From an uncultured Alphaproteobacteria bacterium (GTDB lineage Bacteria; Pseudomonadota; Alphaproteobacteria; Rs-D84): a DNA stretch of 17,850 nt. The translations under genes and the position numbers were made by a program. This document shows, piece by piece, positions 1 through 7,092 of this stretch (positions within the stretch are counted from its first letter, which is position 1; every line of letters begins with the position of its first letter). A model generated the notes under the pieces. That model was given only the letters and a program-made list of their open reading frames with translations, did no database searches and was not told the origin of the DNA. The stretch is from the NCBI GenBank assembly GCA_947589625.1, contig CANQCM010000010.1:1-17850 (forward strand), given 5' to 3'.

Positions 1-957
1 ACAGGTGGCTCGGGCGGCGGCATGGACGCCGGCACCGCGGCAGAATTACAGAAATCTGTTGATGAATTAAAACGCAGCGTTGAAGAATTACATGACGCTG
101 ATGATGATTTAAGCAGTCAATTACAAGATAAGCAAGACACATTAAACCCTCGCGATGGTGGCTATATCGAGGTCGGGGATAACGGTGAAATTTATGTTGA
201 TGTTGATGGTCTTAATGAATCCCTAGAAAGTCAGTTGGCAGAAACTTATGCAACCAAAGAGGATTTGGAACAGGCAATACTAGATGGTCAAGTTGATTTG
301 TCTGATTATGCCAAGCATGATGAAGTAAAAGTAAAACAAGATGCGGCTAATTTAACTGGGTCAGAGGGTTGGTCGGCAAATTCAACAGACGATACTAAAT
401 ACCCATCTAACAAAGCAGTTAGCGAGGCGATTGCCAGTGCGGTTTCAACATTTGATTCTAAATTAGAAGGCAAAGTAAGTCAAAGCACTTATGACAGCCA
501 CATGGCTGACGTTGATGGCTCATTGCAAGGATTGCAATCAGATGTTAAAGGCAAGGCTGATATAGTGAAATCAGTTGAGGAAGGAAAATCGGGCAACATC
601 GCAACAGTTGACCAAAACGGGCAATATCAAGTATCTGATAAAAAGTTTTCTGATTTTGTTGAAACATCGCAACTGGAATCAACAGTAAAAGATCAGGTCA
701 ATTCTGCATTGACAGACAAAGACGGTGTAATTCAACAGGCAGTAAATGAAACGGTCGGTGAATCTTTGAACGCAAAACAAGACAAATTGACCGCTGGCAA
801 GCACATCACGATTCAAGGAAACAACACAATTGATGCAACGGGCTTGATACCAGTGCCAGACGATGAATGCACCGCGCCAAGTAACTTGTGCGTTCTGACT
901 GTGAATGAGAAAAAAGAATACGAGTGGGTCGCTGTCACGGTAGACACCGCAGAATAA
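1..957 (+). CDS. tail-fibre-like modular surface protein, 5' partial
   Basis: The reading frame is open from base 1, so the gene begins upstream; the first visible residues are a Gly-rich linker (TGGSGGG), and the Met at base 22 need not be the start. Visible parts, numbered from that Met: acidic, coiled-coil-like segments to about residue 110; a KQDAANLTG...TKYPSNKAV module (about 107-140); an STYDSHMADVDGSLQGL segment matching STYQSAIADINGSLTGL in the third gene; a KQDKLTAGKHITI module (about 252-265) typical of phage tail-fibre and related surface proteins; and a C-terminus with two Cys (DDECTAPSNLCVLTV...YEWVAV) shared with the next gene. No catalytic motif is seen. The role is unknown; by analogy it is an extracellular fibrous or adhesive protein. 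It lies 44 bp upstream of the next gene and is probably co-transcribed with it. The gene is sure; the function is not. Confidence 0.85.
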   Translation, partial: TGGSGGGMDAGTAAELQKSVDELKRSVEELHDADDDLSSQLQDKQDTLNPRDGGYIEVGDNGEIYVDVDGLNESLESQLAETYATKEDLEQAILDGQVDLSDYAKHDEVKVKQDAANLTGSEGWSANSTDDTKYPSNKAVSEAIASAVSTFDSKLEGKVSQSTYDSHMADVDGSLQGLQSDVKGKADIVKSVEEGKSGNIATVDQNGQYQVSDKKFSDFVETSQLESTVKDQVNSALTDKDGVIQQAVNETVGESLNAKQDKLTAGKHITIQGNNTIDATGLIPVPDDECTAPSNLCVLTVNEKKEYEWVAVTVDTAE

Positions 958-990
958 CAATAAAAACAAAACAACTTAACTAGAAACCAT

Positions 991-1000
991 AGGGGGGGGG
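991..1000 (+). promoter_or_regulatory. poly-G tract serving as ribosome binding site
   Basis: An A followed by nine consecutive G lies directly before the TTG start at 1002. It is the only purine-rich tract available as a Shine-Dalgarno, and it can pair with the CCUCC anti-SD using a G-U wobble. A tract of this length is prone to slipped-strand length change, which would alter SD length and spacing. The in-frame TAG at 990-992 rules out translation through the tract in the gene's own frame. Confidence 0.6.
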
Positions 1001-1001
1001 A

Positions 1002-1775
1002 TTGAAAAATTTAATCGCAATTGCATTCGCAAGTATAATATCAATAGTCACATTAGGCACAGCAAATGCAGATATTGCATCGAAAGCATATGTGGACGGA
1101 AAAATTCAAACAACTACAATGGATTTGAACTCAAAACAAGATACTGCGAATTTGGTCGGGACATCAGGTTTTGCCACCACCAGCGAGGACGAGGCAGATT
1201 CTAAATACCCATCAGTCAAAGCGGTTAAAGACGCGATTCAAACAGAAAAAGACGGATTAGAGGAATCAATCGGAACGCTGGAACAAAATCTTAACGATCA
1301 AAAAGGTAATTTGGTAAAGACTGCTGATTTTGATTCCACAATGGACTATGACGACGAAACACATTATCCGTCTGTGACCGCGGTAAAAGATGCAATTGCA
1401 AAAGCAACGCAAGACATGGCAACAGACACCGATTTGTCTGGGAAACAAGACAAAAGTAATCTGGTCGGAACCGAGGGTTATGACGCCAGCCAAGACGATG
1501 ATAAATATCCATCTGTTTTGGCGGTTAAGACAGCGATTACAACAGAAACCGCTGGTTTAGCCACCTCAACCGAAGTAGATGCGGTTGAAGCAAGTGTAAC
1601 AAGTCTTGGCGGACGGGTTGAAAGTGTAGAAGAGGGTTTAGATGCTAAAATACCGGCACCAACAACCGAATGCAAAGAGAAAGAAAAAAAATGCGTATTG
1701 ACCTTTGACGGACAAAGTGGCTATGATTGGGAAGTGATTGAACGCGCAGATGGAGAAATGACCAGTAGTGATTAA
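1002..1775 (+). CDS. exported tail-fibre-like modular surface protein
   Basis: The protein has 257 residues and begins with a Sec signal peptide (MKNLIAIAF...TANA, cleavage after about residue 23), then DIASKAYVDGKI, nearly the same as EIASKDYVDEKV in the next gene. Three copies of one module follow: KQDTANLVG...SKYPSVKAVKDAI (about 46-82), NLVKTADFD...HYPSVTAVKDAI (about 103-135) and KQDKSNLVG...DKYPSVLAVKTAI (about 150-180). A short coiled coil leads to a two-Cys end (TTECKEKEKKCVLTF...YDWEVI) like that of the upstream gene. The start is TTG at 1002, because this alone gives the complete signal peptide and no ATG lies nearby. The SD is the poly-G tract. The YPSxxAV modules resemble those in phage tail-fibre-like proteins; an extracellular adhesin or fibre is inferred. 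No enzyme motif is visible. Confidence 0.85.
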   Translation: MKNLIAIAFASIISIVTLGTANADIASKAYVDGKIQTTTMDLNSKQDTANLVGTSGFATTSEDEADSKYPSVKAVKDAIQTEKDGLEESIGTLEQNLNDQKGNLVKTADFDSTMDYDDETHYPSVTAVKDAIAKATQDMATDTDLSGKQDKSNLVGTEGYDASQDDDKYPSVLAVKTAITTETAGLATSTEVDAVEASVTSLGGRVESVEEGLDAKIPAPTTECKEKEKKCVLTFDGQSGYDWEVIERADGEMTSSD

Positions 1776-1806
1776 AAAATTTAATGCGGTTGGGTACGAT
1801 TTGTTG

Positions 1807-1835
1807 TTGTATTAAATCGCAAAATGCGCCATAAT
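1807..1835 (+). promoter_or_regulatory. sigma70-like promoter of the Ala-rich stalk gene
   Basis: TTGTAT (1807-1812), a 17-bp spacer and CATAAT (1830-1835). Transcription would start near 1842, downstream of the ATG at 1834, which supports translation from the ATG pair at 1876/1879 rather than 1834. Confidence 0.5.
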
Positions 1836-1875
1836 GGTGCAACAGAAAGGACAGAACAAAATTTGGTTTGATAAC

Positions 1876-4506
1876 ATGATGAAAAGCAGAAATATCTTGG
1901 TCGTTTCAATTATTGCCATCTTGGCGGCTGCGCCATCTATGGCAGAAATCGCATCAAAAGATTATGTTGACGAGAAAGTAACTTCATCATCTTATAAACT
2001 GCCCACCGCGAGCCAAGACACTATGGGTGGTGTCAAGATTGGTGAAGGGGTTGCAGTCACCCCAGACGGTGAAATTTCTGTTGATTTGACCGATATCGAG
2101 GCAACAGTAGATCAAGCCGCGTCTGACGCGTCGGCTGCCAAGACAGCCGCGGAAACCGCAAAGTCAGATGCCGCAACTGCTAAATCAACCGCGCAAACAG
2201 CAAGTCAAACCGCGACCGCGGCACAAACAACCGCGACCGCGGCACAAACAACCGCCACCGAGGCAAATGCTGCTGCAACAAAAGCATCTGCGGACGCTGC
2301 ACAGGCAGCAACTGATGCCAGTACTGCCGCTGAATCTGCGACTGCCGCAGCCGCATCAGCCAAGACCGCAGAAGAAAAAGCAACAAATGCAGAATCACAA
2401 GCAGGCGAGGCTAAATCTGCCGCAGACGCCGCAAAATTAGACGCAGCATCAGCCAAAAGTTCCGCTGAATCTGCTGCTGCTGACGCCGAGGCTGCACAAG
2501 GTAGCGCCGCCGAAGCCGCTGGAAAAATTGCCGAGGCAGAACAACAGGTAAAAGACGCAAATGCCCAAGCCACAGCAAGTGCTGCATCAGCCGAACAAGC
2601 AAAGGCAAGTGCTGCCGCTGCAGAAACCAGTGCAACCAATGCATCAAGTAAAGCCGATGCCGCGCAGGCGAGTGCAGAGGAGGCTGCAGGCTCTGCCGCT
2701 AGTGCAAAAGAATCAGCCGATAGCGCAGTAGAAACAGCAACCGCTGCCAGTACCGCCGCAAGTGACGCAGGTAAAAAGGCAGATGCCGCTACTGCCGCAG
2801 CAACCGAGGCAGGTAAAAAAGCCGATACAGCAACAACGACCGCGACCGCAGCCACTGAGGCTGCCGCCACAGCAACATCAACCGCAAACTCTGCGAAAGA
2901 GGCAGCCGACCAAGCCGCTTTAGATGCTGAATCTGCTGCCGCAGATGCCCAAACAGCATCACAAAAGGCGACCGCAGCAGAAAGTCAAGCAAGTGCCGCC
3001 GCCGCCAGTGCCAAAAATGCATCTGACAAAGCAGATGCGGCTGACCTTTCCGCCAAAGCTGCGGCTGCTGACGCATTGACCGCACAAGAATCAGCCGACG
3101 GTGCCGCAGCAAGCGCCGCAAGTGCATTAGAACAAGCAACCAATTCAGCAACACAAGCAGGTGAAAGCGCAAAGTCTGCCAAAGCAGCACAAGACAGTGC
3201 AAAATCCGCAGAAACATCTGCCAGCAGTGCAAAAACTTCTGCCGAGGCTGCACAAGCCAGTGCAGACAGCGCAGTTAGTGTTGCAGAAAAAGCAGAAACC
3301 GCAGCAAACACAGCAAATACTACTGCAACCCAAGCACAAAAAGATGCTACTGCTGCTAGCGCAGCAGCAAGTGCCGCCCAATCAGCAGCTGATGACGCGG
3401 CTGAAGCTGCCCAGACTGCGCAGAGTACAGCAGATGCAGCAAAAGCCACAGCAGCCACAGCAAGTTCAGATGCCAGCACGGCAAAATCTAATGCGTCTAG
3501 TGCTTTAACAAAAGCAACTGCTGCTGAAACAGCGGCAGCCCAAGCGGCAGAAGATGCCGCCGCCGCCAAGGAAGATGCAGATGCAGCCGCCGAGAGCGCA
3601 TCAGCAGCAGAAACTAATGCAGAAACAGCGTCATCTAAAGCAACCGCTGCCGCAGCAGATGCTGCAACAGCATCGGCAAAGGCTACTACAGCAGCCAGTG
3701 ATGCAGCCACAGCAAAGACAGACGCAGCTGCAGCCAAGAAATCAGCAAGTGATGCGGCGACGCAAGCAACCGCGAGTGCGAGTTCCGCTAGCACTGCCGC
3801 AAGTAATGCAACGGCAGCTGCTGCTAGTGCAACCAAGGCAGAAACCGCTGCCACAAATGCACAGGACAGCGCAGAGGAAGCAGCAAGCAGCGCAGCAGCC
3901 GCAGAAAAAACGGCGGGCGAAGCCAAAACTGCCGCTGCCACTGCAACATCTACGGCGAATACTGCAAAAACTACTGCAGACACTGCGAGTACAACGGCAA
4001 CCACTGCTAAAAATACCGCTGATGCTGCAAGTACAACAGCGAGCCAAGCCAAAAGTGCGGCTGACGCAGCTACAACTGCTTTAGCGAAAAAACAAGATAC
4101 ATCTAATTTAACAACCGCAACAAATTGGGCGACAGATTCCGCGGGTACAAGTGCTGATTCTAAATACCCATCTGACAAGGCTGTAAAACAAGAATTAGAT
4201 AAAAAGGTAAATACTTCTACTTATCAAAGCGCAATTGCTGATATTAATGGTTCTTTAACAGGTTTGACTAATTCAAAGCAAGATAAACTGACACAAGGTA
4301 CGAATATTAGTATTAGTGGAACAACTATTAGTGCGACAATACCTGTGGCAACATCAAGCGCGATTGGCGGTATAAAATCTGGTAGTGACATTAGTGTTGT
4401 TAGTGGAGGGGCTGCAACCGTTAATCATTCCACCAACGCAGACAATGCTAAAAATTTATGTTCGGGTTCAACTTGCGCGTCTTACTTGAAAGTCTGGATT
4501 GATTAA
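1876..4506 (+). CDS. exported Ala-rich coiled-coil fibre protein (tail-fibre-like)
   Basis: The protein has about 876 residues. The signal peptide (MMKSRNILVVSIIAILAAAPSMA) is followed by EIASKDYVDEKV. Next comes a tail-fibre-type motif (MGGVKIGEGVAVTPDGEISVDL, about 46-68). A stalk of roughly 650 residues is almost wholly Ala, Ser, Thr, Lys, Glu, Asp and Gln in AxxAxxA spacing, like the stalks of lambda-type side tail fibres. The C-terminus has KKQDTSNLTT...SKYPSDKAVKQEL, a TYQSAIADINGSLTGL segment, SKQDKLTQGTNISI, AIGGIKSGSDISV, VNHSTNADNAKN and a terminal NLCSGSTCASYLKVWID. An in-frame ATG at 1834 exists but overlaps the predicted -10 box and would precede the signal peptide. No strong SD lies next to 1876; an AAAGGA at 1846-1851 is too far away. 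I infer a long surface fibre; its ligand is unknown. A terminator follows directly. Confidence 0.88.
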   Translation: MMKSRNILVVSIIAILAAAPSMAEIASKDYVDEKVTSSSYKLPTASQDTMGGVKIGEGVAVTPDGEISVDLTDIEATVDQAASDASAAKTAAETAKSDAATAKSTAQTASQTATAAQTTATAAQTTATEANAAATKASADAAQAATDASTAAESATAAAASAKTAEEKATNAESQAGEAKSAADAAKLDAASAKSSAESAAADAEAAQGSAAEAAGKIAEAEQQVKDANAQATASAASAEQAKASAAAAETSATNASSKADAAQASAEEAAGSAASAKESADSAVETATAASTAASDAGKKADAATAAATEAGKKADTATTTATAATEAAATATSTANSAKEAADQAALDAESAAADAQTASQKATAAESQASAAAASAKNASDKADAADLSAKAAAADALTAQESADGAAASAASALEQATNSATQAGESAKSAKAAQDSAKSAETSASSAKTSAEAAQASADSAVSVAEKAETAANTANTTATQAQKDATAASAAASAAQSAADDAAEAAQTAQSTADAAKATAATASSDASTAKSNASSALTKATAAETAAAQAAEDAAAAKEDADAAAESASAAETNAETASSKATAAAADAATASAKATTAASDAATAKTDAAAAKKSASDAATQATASASSASTAASNATAAAASATKAETAATNAQDSAEEAASSAAAAEKTAGEAKTAAATATSTANTAKTTADTASTTATTAKNTADAASTTASQAKSAADAATTALAKKQDTSNLTTATNWATDSAGTSADSKYPSDKAVKQELDKKVNTSTYQSAIADINGSLTGLTNSKQDKLTQGTNISISGTTISATIPVATSSAIGGIKSGSDISVVSGGAATVNHSTNADNAKNLCSGSTCASYLKVWID

Positions 4507-4510
4507 AAAA

Positions 4511-4537
4511 AACCGCCAATTTGGCGGTTCTTTTTTT
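4511..4537 (+). terminator. bidirectional rho-independent terminator
   Basis: The stem AACCGCCAA/TTGGCGGTT (4511-4519 and 4521-4529) is followed by T7 at 4531-4537 and preceded by an A-run at 4503-4510. It can therefore stop the + strand fibre gene and the convergent minus strand gene ending at 4536. Confidence 0.9.
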
Positions 4538-4916
4538 ATTTGCCGTTACAGCGGTTGCATGGCTTTGGATAATCCACTACGCGACGTTCGCTGAATGTGC
4601 CAACTGGGACATATTCAACAACTGGTTGATATACATCATAATGGTCAATTACTTCGCTGAATGTTCTGACGCGTACGGGTTGTGCAACAGGCGCACGACG
4701 ACCGCATTTGCAATGTGATAAATCAACTGAACTGGCGGCACGCATGCATGGCGATTGTACAGATACGCGCGCAGGTTGTGCCACTTCGTTGGTGTATTTC
4801 ACGGTTTCATATACTGTTTCTTGGTTGTATGTTTCGGCATATACGCCACCGTCTGATGCGTTTGCGCATGCGCATACCATGCCGAATATTATGCCAGATA
4901 TAAAGATTTTTTTCAT
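4536..4916 (-). CDS. small exported Cys-containing protein, unknown function
   Basis: The protein has 126 residues. The signal peptide is MKKIFISGIIFGMVCACANA, cut before SDGG. The mature part is rich in Tyr, Val and Pro and has a TFSE motif twice (RVRTFSEVIDHYDVYQPVVEYV and PVGTFSERRVVDYPKP), plus Cys at SPCMRAA, SHCKCGRR and PCNRC that could form disulfides. The frame is open further upstream, into rpoA on the other strand, but the consensus promoter at 4953-4981 predicts transcription from about 4946. Only the start at 4916 is then inside the mRNA, and it has an AAGG seven bases upstream. I do not recognise the family. It is a periplasmic or outer-surface protein by its signal peptide. It is divergent from rpoA and convergent with the fibre gene. 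Confidence 0.75.
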   Translation of the reverse strand: MKKIFISGIIFGMVCACANASDGGVYAETYNQETVYETVKYTNEVAQPARVSVQSPCMRAASSVDLSHCKCGRRAPVAQPVRVRTFSEVIDHYDVYQPVVEYVPVGTFSERRVVDYPKPCNRCNGK

Positions 4917-4952
4917 GGGTTTGCCTTTTTTTGTTTTTTGTTTAGCGATTTT

Positions 4953-4981
4953 AGCATAGGACAATTTTTCCATGTTGTCAA
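4953..4981 (-). promoter_or_regulatory. sigma70 promoter of the small exported protein gene
   Basis: On the minus strand, a perfect TTGACA (4981-4976), a 17-bp spacer and TATGCT (4958-4953). It lies about 37 bp before the start at 4916 and inside the longer open frame, so it decides the start. Confidence 0.75.
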
Positions 4982-5006
4982 ATTTTTGTGTGTGATGTAT
5001 AAATGA

Positions 5007-5035
5007 TTGACTTTTGAATAATTCTGATATAAAAT
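5007..5035 (+). promoter_or_regulatory. sigma70 promoter of rpoA
   Basis: TTGACT (5007-5012), a 17-bp spacer and TAAAAT (5030-5035). The predicted leader of about 65 nt contains the inverted repeat GCGCAA/TTGCGC (about 5043-5062) and an AAGGGG SD before the ATG at 5107. Confidence 0.7.
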
Positions 5036-5106
5036 TGCCCACGCGCAAAGGAAAACTTGCGCATGCCAAACGGCGAAAATGATAAACTAAGCCAAGGGGT
5101 GTTTTT

Positions 5107-6135
5107 ATGATTGAAAAAAATTGGGTTACCTTGATTAAACCTAAAAAATTAAATATCAAGGTTGATGAACATAATCCTAATATTGCGACACTGGTTGCAG
5201 AACCATTGGAAAAGGGCTTTGGGCTGACATTGGGTACGGCGTTGCGTCGTGTGCTGTTGTCGTCTTTGCAGGGTTGCGCACCAATCTGGATTAAAATTGA
5301 CGGCGTGCAACACGAATTTTCCAGTATCCCAGGTGTTCGCGAAGATGTCACTGATATTATTCTGAATTTGAAAGGCGTTTATTTCAAAGCCTTGACCGAA
5401 GGTCAACACAAGGCATACATCAAGGTCAAAGGGCCTGCGGTGGTTACGGCTGGCATGATTGAAACATCTGGCGGTGTAGAAGTCATGAACAAAGACGCGG
5501 AAATCTGCACTTTGGACAAGGGCGCATCGTTAGATATGGAAATTGCGTTGGCGTCTGGGCGCGGTTATGTGCCTGCGGGCGCACATGCAGACGGTTTGCC
5601 GTTGGGTGTGATTGCGGTGGATTCTATATTCTCGCCAATCTTGAATGTCGCCAGCAATGTTTTTGAAACACGTGTTGGACAATCAACCGACTATGACAAA
5701 TTGGAATTGACCGTAAAAACAAATGGGTCTGTTTCGCCCGAAGACGCTATCGCGTTCGCGGCGCGGATTTTGACCGACCAATTGGTGGTCTTTATCAACT
5801 TTGAAGATCCTGCGCAAATTAACGCGCCGTCCGAAGAAGAAAAAGACAAAGACGCGTTGCCGTTTGATCCGAAATTGTTAAAGCATGTTGACGAATTGGA
5901 ATTGTCTGTGCGTGCAAACAATTGCCTGAAAAACGACAAAATAAATTGGCTGGGCGAACTGGTTCAAAAGACCGAACAGGATATGTTGAAAACGCCGAAT
6001 TTTGGGCGCAAGTCTTTGAACGAAATCAAAGCACAATTGGAAGCCATGGGGCTGGGGTTAGGCATGGAAGTTCCAGGTTGGCCACCAGAAAATATTGCGG
6101 AGTTAGCCAAAAAATACGAAGACCCCTACAAATAA
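5107..6135 (+). CDS. rpoA: DNA-directed RNA polymerase subunit alpha
   Basis: The protein has 342 residues, full length for the family. RpoA dimerises to scaffold core RNA polymerase (beta and beta') and its C-terminal domain contacts UP elements and activators. The N-terminal domain (about 1-240) shows VAEPLEKGFGLTLGTALRRVLLSSL and the SSIPGVREDVTDIILNLK segment. An acidic linker (SEEEKDKDALPFDP) leads to the C-terminal domain (about 265-330) with SVRANNCLKN and KTPNFGRKSLNEIK, so the DNA-contacting Arg, Asn-Cys and Lys-Ser positions known from E. coli are conserved. The start has an AAGGGG SD and its own promoter. The usual neighbours rpsM and rpsK are not upstream; a divergent exported-protein gene is there instead. 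rplQ follows after 270 bp rather than directly. The stop codon forms the first bases of a palindromic insert. Confidence 0.98.
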   Translation: MIEKNWVTLIKPKKLNIKVDEHNPNIATLVAEPLEKGFGLTLGTALRRVLLSSLQGCAPIWIKIDGVQHEFSSIPGVREDVTDIILNLKGVYFKALTEGQHKAYIKVKGPAVVTAGMIETSGGVEVMNKDAEICTLDKGASLDMEIALASGRGYVPAGAHADGLPLGVIAVDSIFSPILNVASNVFETRVGQSTDYDKLELTVKTNGSVSPEDAIAFAARILTDQLVVFINFEDPAQINAPSEEEKDKDALPFDPKLLKHVDELELSVRANNCLKNDKINWLGELVQKTEQDMLKTPNFGRKSLNEIKAQLEAMGLGLGMEVPGWPPENIAELAKKYEDPYK

Positions 6136-6239
6136 ATTCATTATAGCACACCATCTGGCGCCGTTGCCGATGGCTCATGTAGGTTTACTACACTACGCCA
6201 TCGCCAATGGTCGCCATCTGGCGCACTCTAATGAATTTA
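6133..6239 (+). repeat. MITE-like palindromic insert between rpoA and rplQ
   Basis: Perfect 11-bp terminal inverted repeats TAAATTCATTA (6133-6143) and TAATGAATTTA (6229-6239) bound 107 bp. Inside are the inverted repeat CGATGGC/GCCATCG (6168-6174, 6197-6203), a small hairpin TGTAG/CTACA (6178-6182, 6188-6192) and an 11-bp direct repeat CCATCTGGCGC (6151-6161, 6214-6224). There is no ORF. The left end supplies the rpoA TAA. No clear target duplication was identified. Relation to a transposase family is unknown. Confidence 0.55.
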
Positions 6240-6278
6240 CAATTAAATTCTGTGGGCGGCTGTCGCTATATTTATTCC

Positions 6279-6306
6279 TTGCCTTGTGGGAAAATTATGT
6301 TAACAT
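6279..6306 (+). promoter_or_regulatory. possible promoter of rplQ
   Basis: TTGCCT (6279-6284), a 16-bp spacer and TAACAT (6301-6306). It is a moderate match, located between the palindromic insert and rplQ, which would allow rplQ expression independent of rpoA. Confidence 0.4.
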
Positions 6307-6405
6307 AGGGCAGGTTTAATCCCACGGTGCTGACATCTTGTTCAGGTCGTGGAAATGTTCAATCCCCCATCGGGGCAGAAACAAATTACTTAAAAAGGAG
6401 TAGTC
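6307..6405 (+). other. structured leader of rplQ
   Basis: About 100 nt with two potential hairpins: CCACG/CGTGG (6322-6326, 6348-6352) enclosing CTGA/TCAG (6330-6333, 6342-6345), and CCCC-ATC-GGGG (6365-6375). No known ribosomal leader motif is recognised. An AAAAAGGAG SD ends it. Confidence 0.35.
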
Positions 6406-6969
6406 ATGAGACACAATAAATCAGGTCGCACTTTTAATCGCGATACTAATGCGCGTCGAGCAATGTTTGTCGGACTGGCAAAAAATTTAATTGAAAAAGA
6501 ACAAATCAAAACTACATTACCCAAGGCCAAAGACCTGCGCGGTGTCGTTGAAAAAATGATTACTCGCGCCAAGGTTGATTCTGTCGCAAATCGCCGTTTA
6601 ATCGCAGCTGAATTGGGCAACGGCAGTGCAGCAACTGTGAAAAAATTGTTTACTGTTTTGGGACCGCGTTATGCAAATCGCAATGGCGGTTATACTCGTG
6701 TGTTAAAGGCTGGGTTCCGTTATGGTGATGCGGCACCAATGGCTATTATTGAATTGGTTGACCGTGATGTAAATGCGAAAAAAGCACCGGCGCCGGTGGC
6801 AAAACCTGCCGAAAATGCAGAACCTGTGGCACAAGAATCTGCGCCCGCAACTGCACGCGCACCACGCGCCACAGCCGATAAAAAATCAACACGCAGCACA
6901 GATGCAAAAGCGACAAAATCTACAACGCAAAAAACATCTGCAGTGCGTCGTCGCGCAACAGGCAAATAA
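6406..6969 (+). CDS. rplQ: 50S ribosomal protein L17 with C-terminal extension
   Basis: The protein has 187 residues. The first 122 are a complete L17 (MRHNKSGRTFNRDTNARRAM, the LIEKEQIKTTLPKAKDLRGVVEKMIT segment, GGYTRVLKAGFRYGDAAPMAIIELVDRD), a large-subunit protein near the exit tunnel. The last 65 residues are a low-complexity tail rich in Ala, Pro, Lys, Thr and Ser, acidic-neutral first and strongly basic at the end (RRRATGK). Such tails occur in other alphaproteobacterial L17 proteins but this one is long. The start has the strong SD AAAAAGGAG. The gene follows rpoA as is usual, though separated by the palindromic insert and a leader, and ends in a strong terminator. Confidence 0.97.
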   Translation: MRHNKSGRTFNRDTNARRAMFVGLAKNLIEKEQIKTTLPKAKDLRGVVEKMITRAKVDSVANRRLIAAELGNGSAATVKKLFTVLGPRYANRNGGYTRVLKAGFRYGDAAPMAIIELVDRDVNAKKAPAPVAKPAENAEPVAQESAPATARAPRATADKKSTRSTDAKATKSTTQKTSAVRRRATGK

Positions 6970-6990
6970 AGCAAAAAATTTGCAAATTAA

Positions 6991-7018
6991 AAATCCGCCG
7001 TTCGGCGGATTTTTTTTC
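6991..7018 (+). terminator. rho-independent terminator of rplQ
   Basis: The 10-bp stem AAATCCGCCG/CGGCGGATTT (6991-7000, 7003-7012) runs into a T-run to 7018. Confidence 0.9.
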
Positions 7019-7038
7019 ATGGCGCGCGTATATTTTGT

Positions 7039-7067
7039 TTGTTTTGAATCCTGATATCTGATAAAAT
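7039..7067 (+). promoter_or_regulatory. probable promoter of the 957-residue Cys-rich protein
   Basis: TTGTTT (7039-7044), a 17-bp spacer and TAAAAT (7062-7067), followed by a short leader and an AGGAAGGA SD before the ATG at 7093. Confidence 0.45.
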
Positions 7068-7092
7068 ATATACATTAGTAAGGAAGGATTCT

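Noticed and set aside
1834..1836. ATG at 1834 as the start of the stalk gene
   Set aside because: It overlaps the -10 box of the only good promoter and places 14 polar residues before a standard signal peptide.
2205..4178. Long open frames on the minus strand opposite the Ala-rich stalk
   Set aside because: Ala codons (GCN) read as NGC on the other strand and give no stops. The antisense products are themselves Ala-rich mirror sequences without start signals.
4917..5351. Upstream extension of the minus strand exported protein into rpoA
   Set aside because: It lies upstream of the predicted transcription start near 4946, overlaps rpoA antisense, and would bury the signal peptide.
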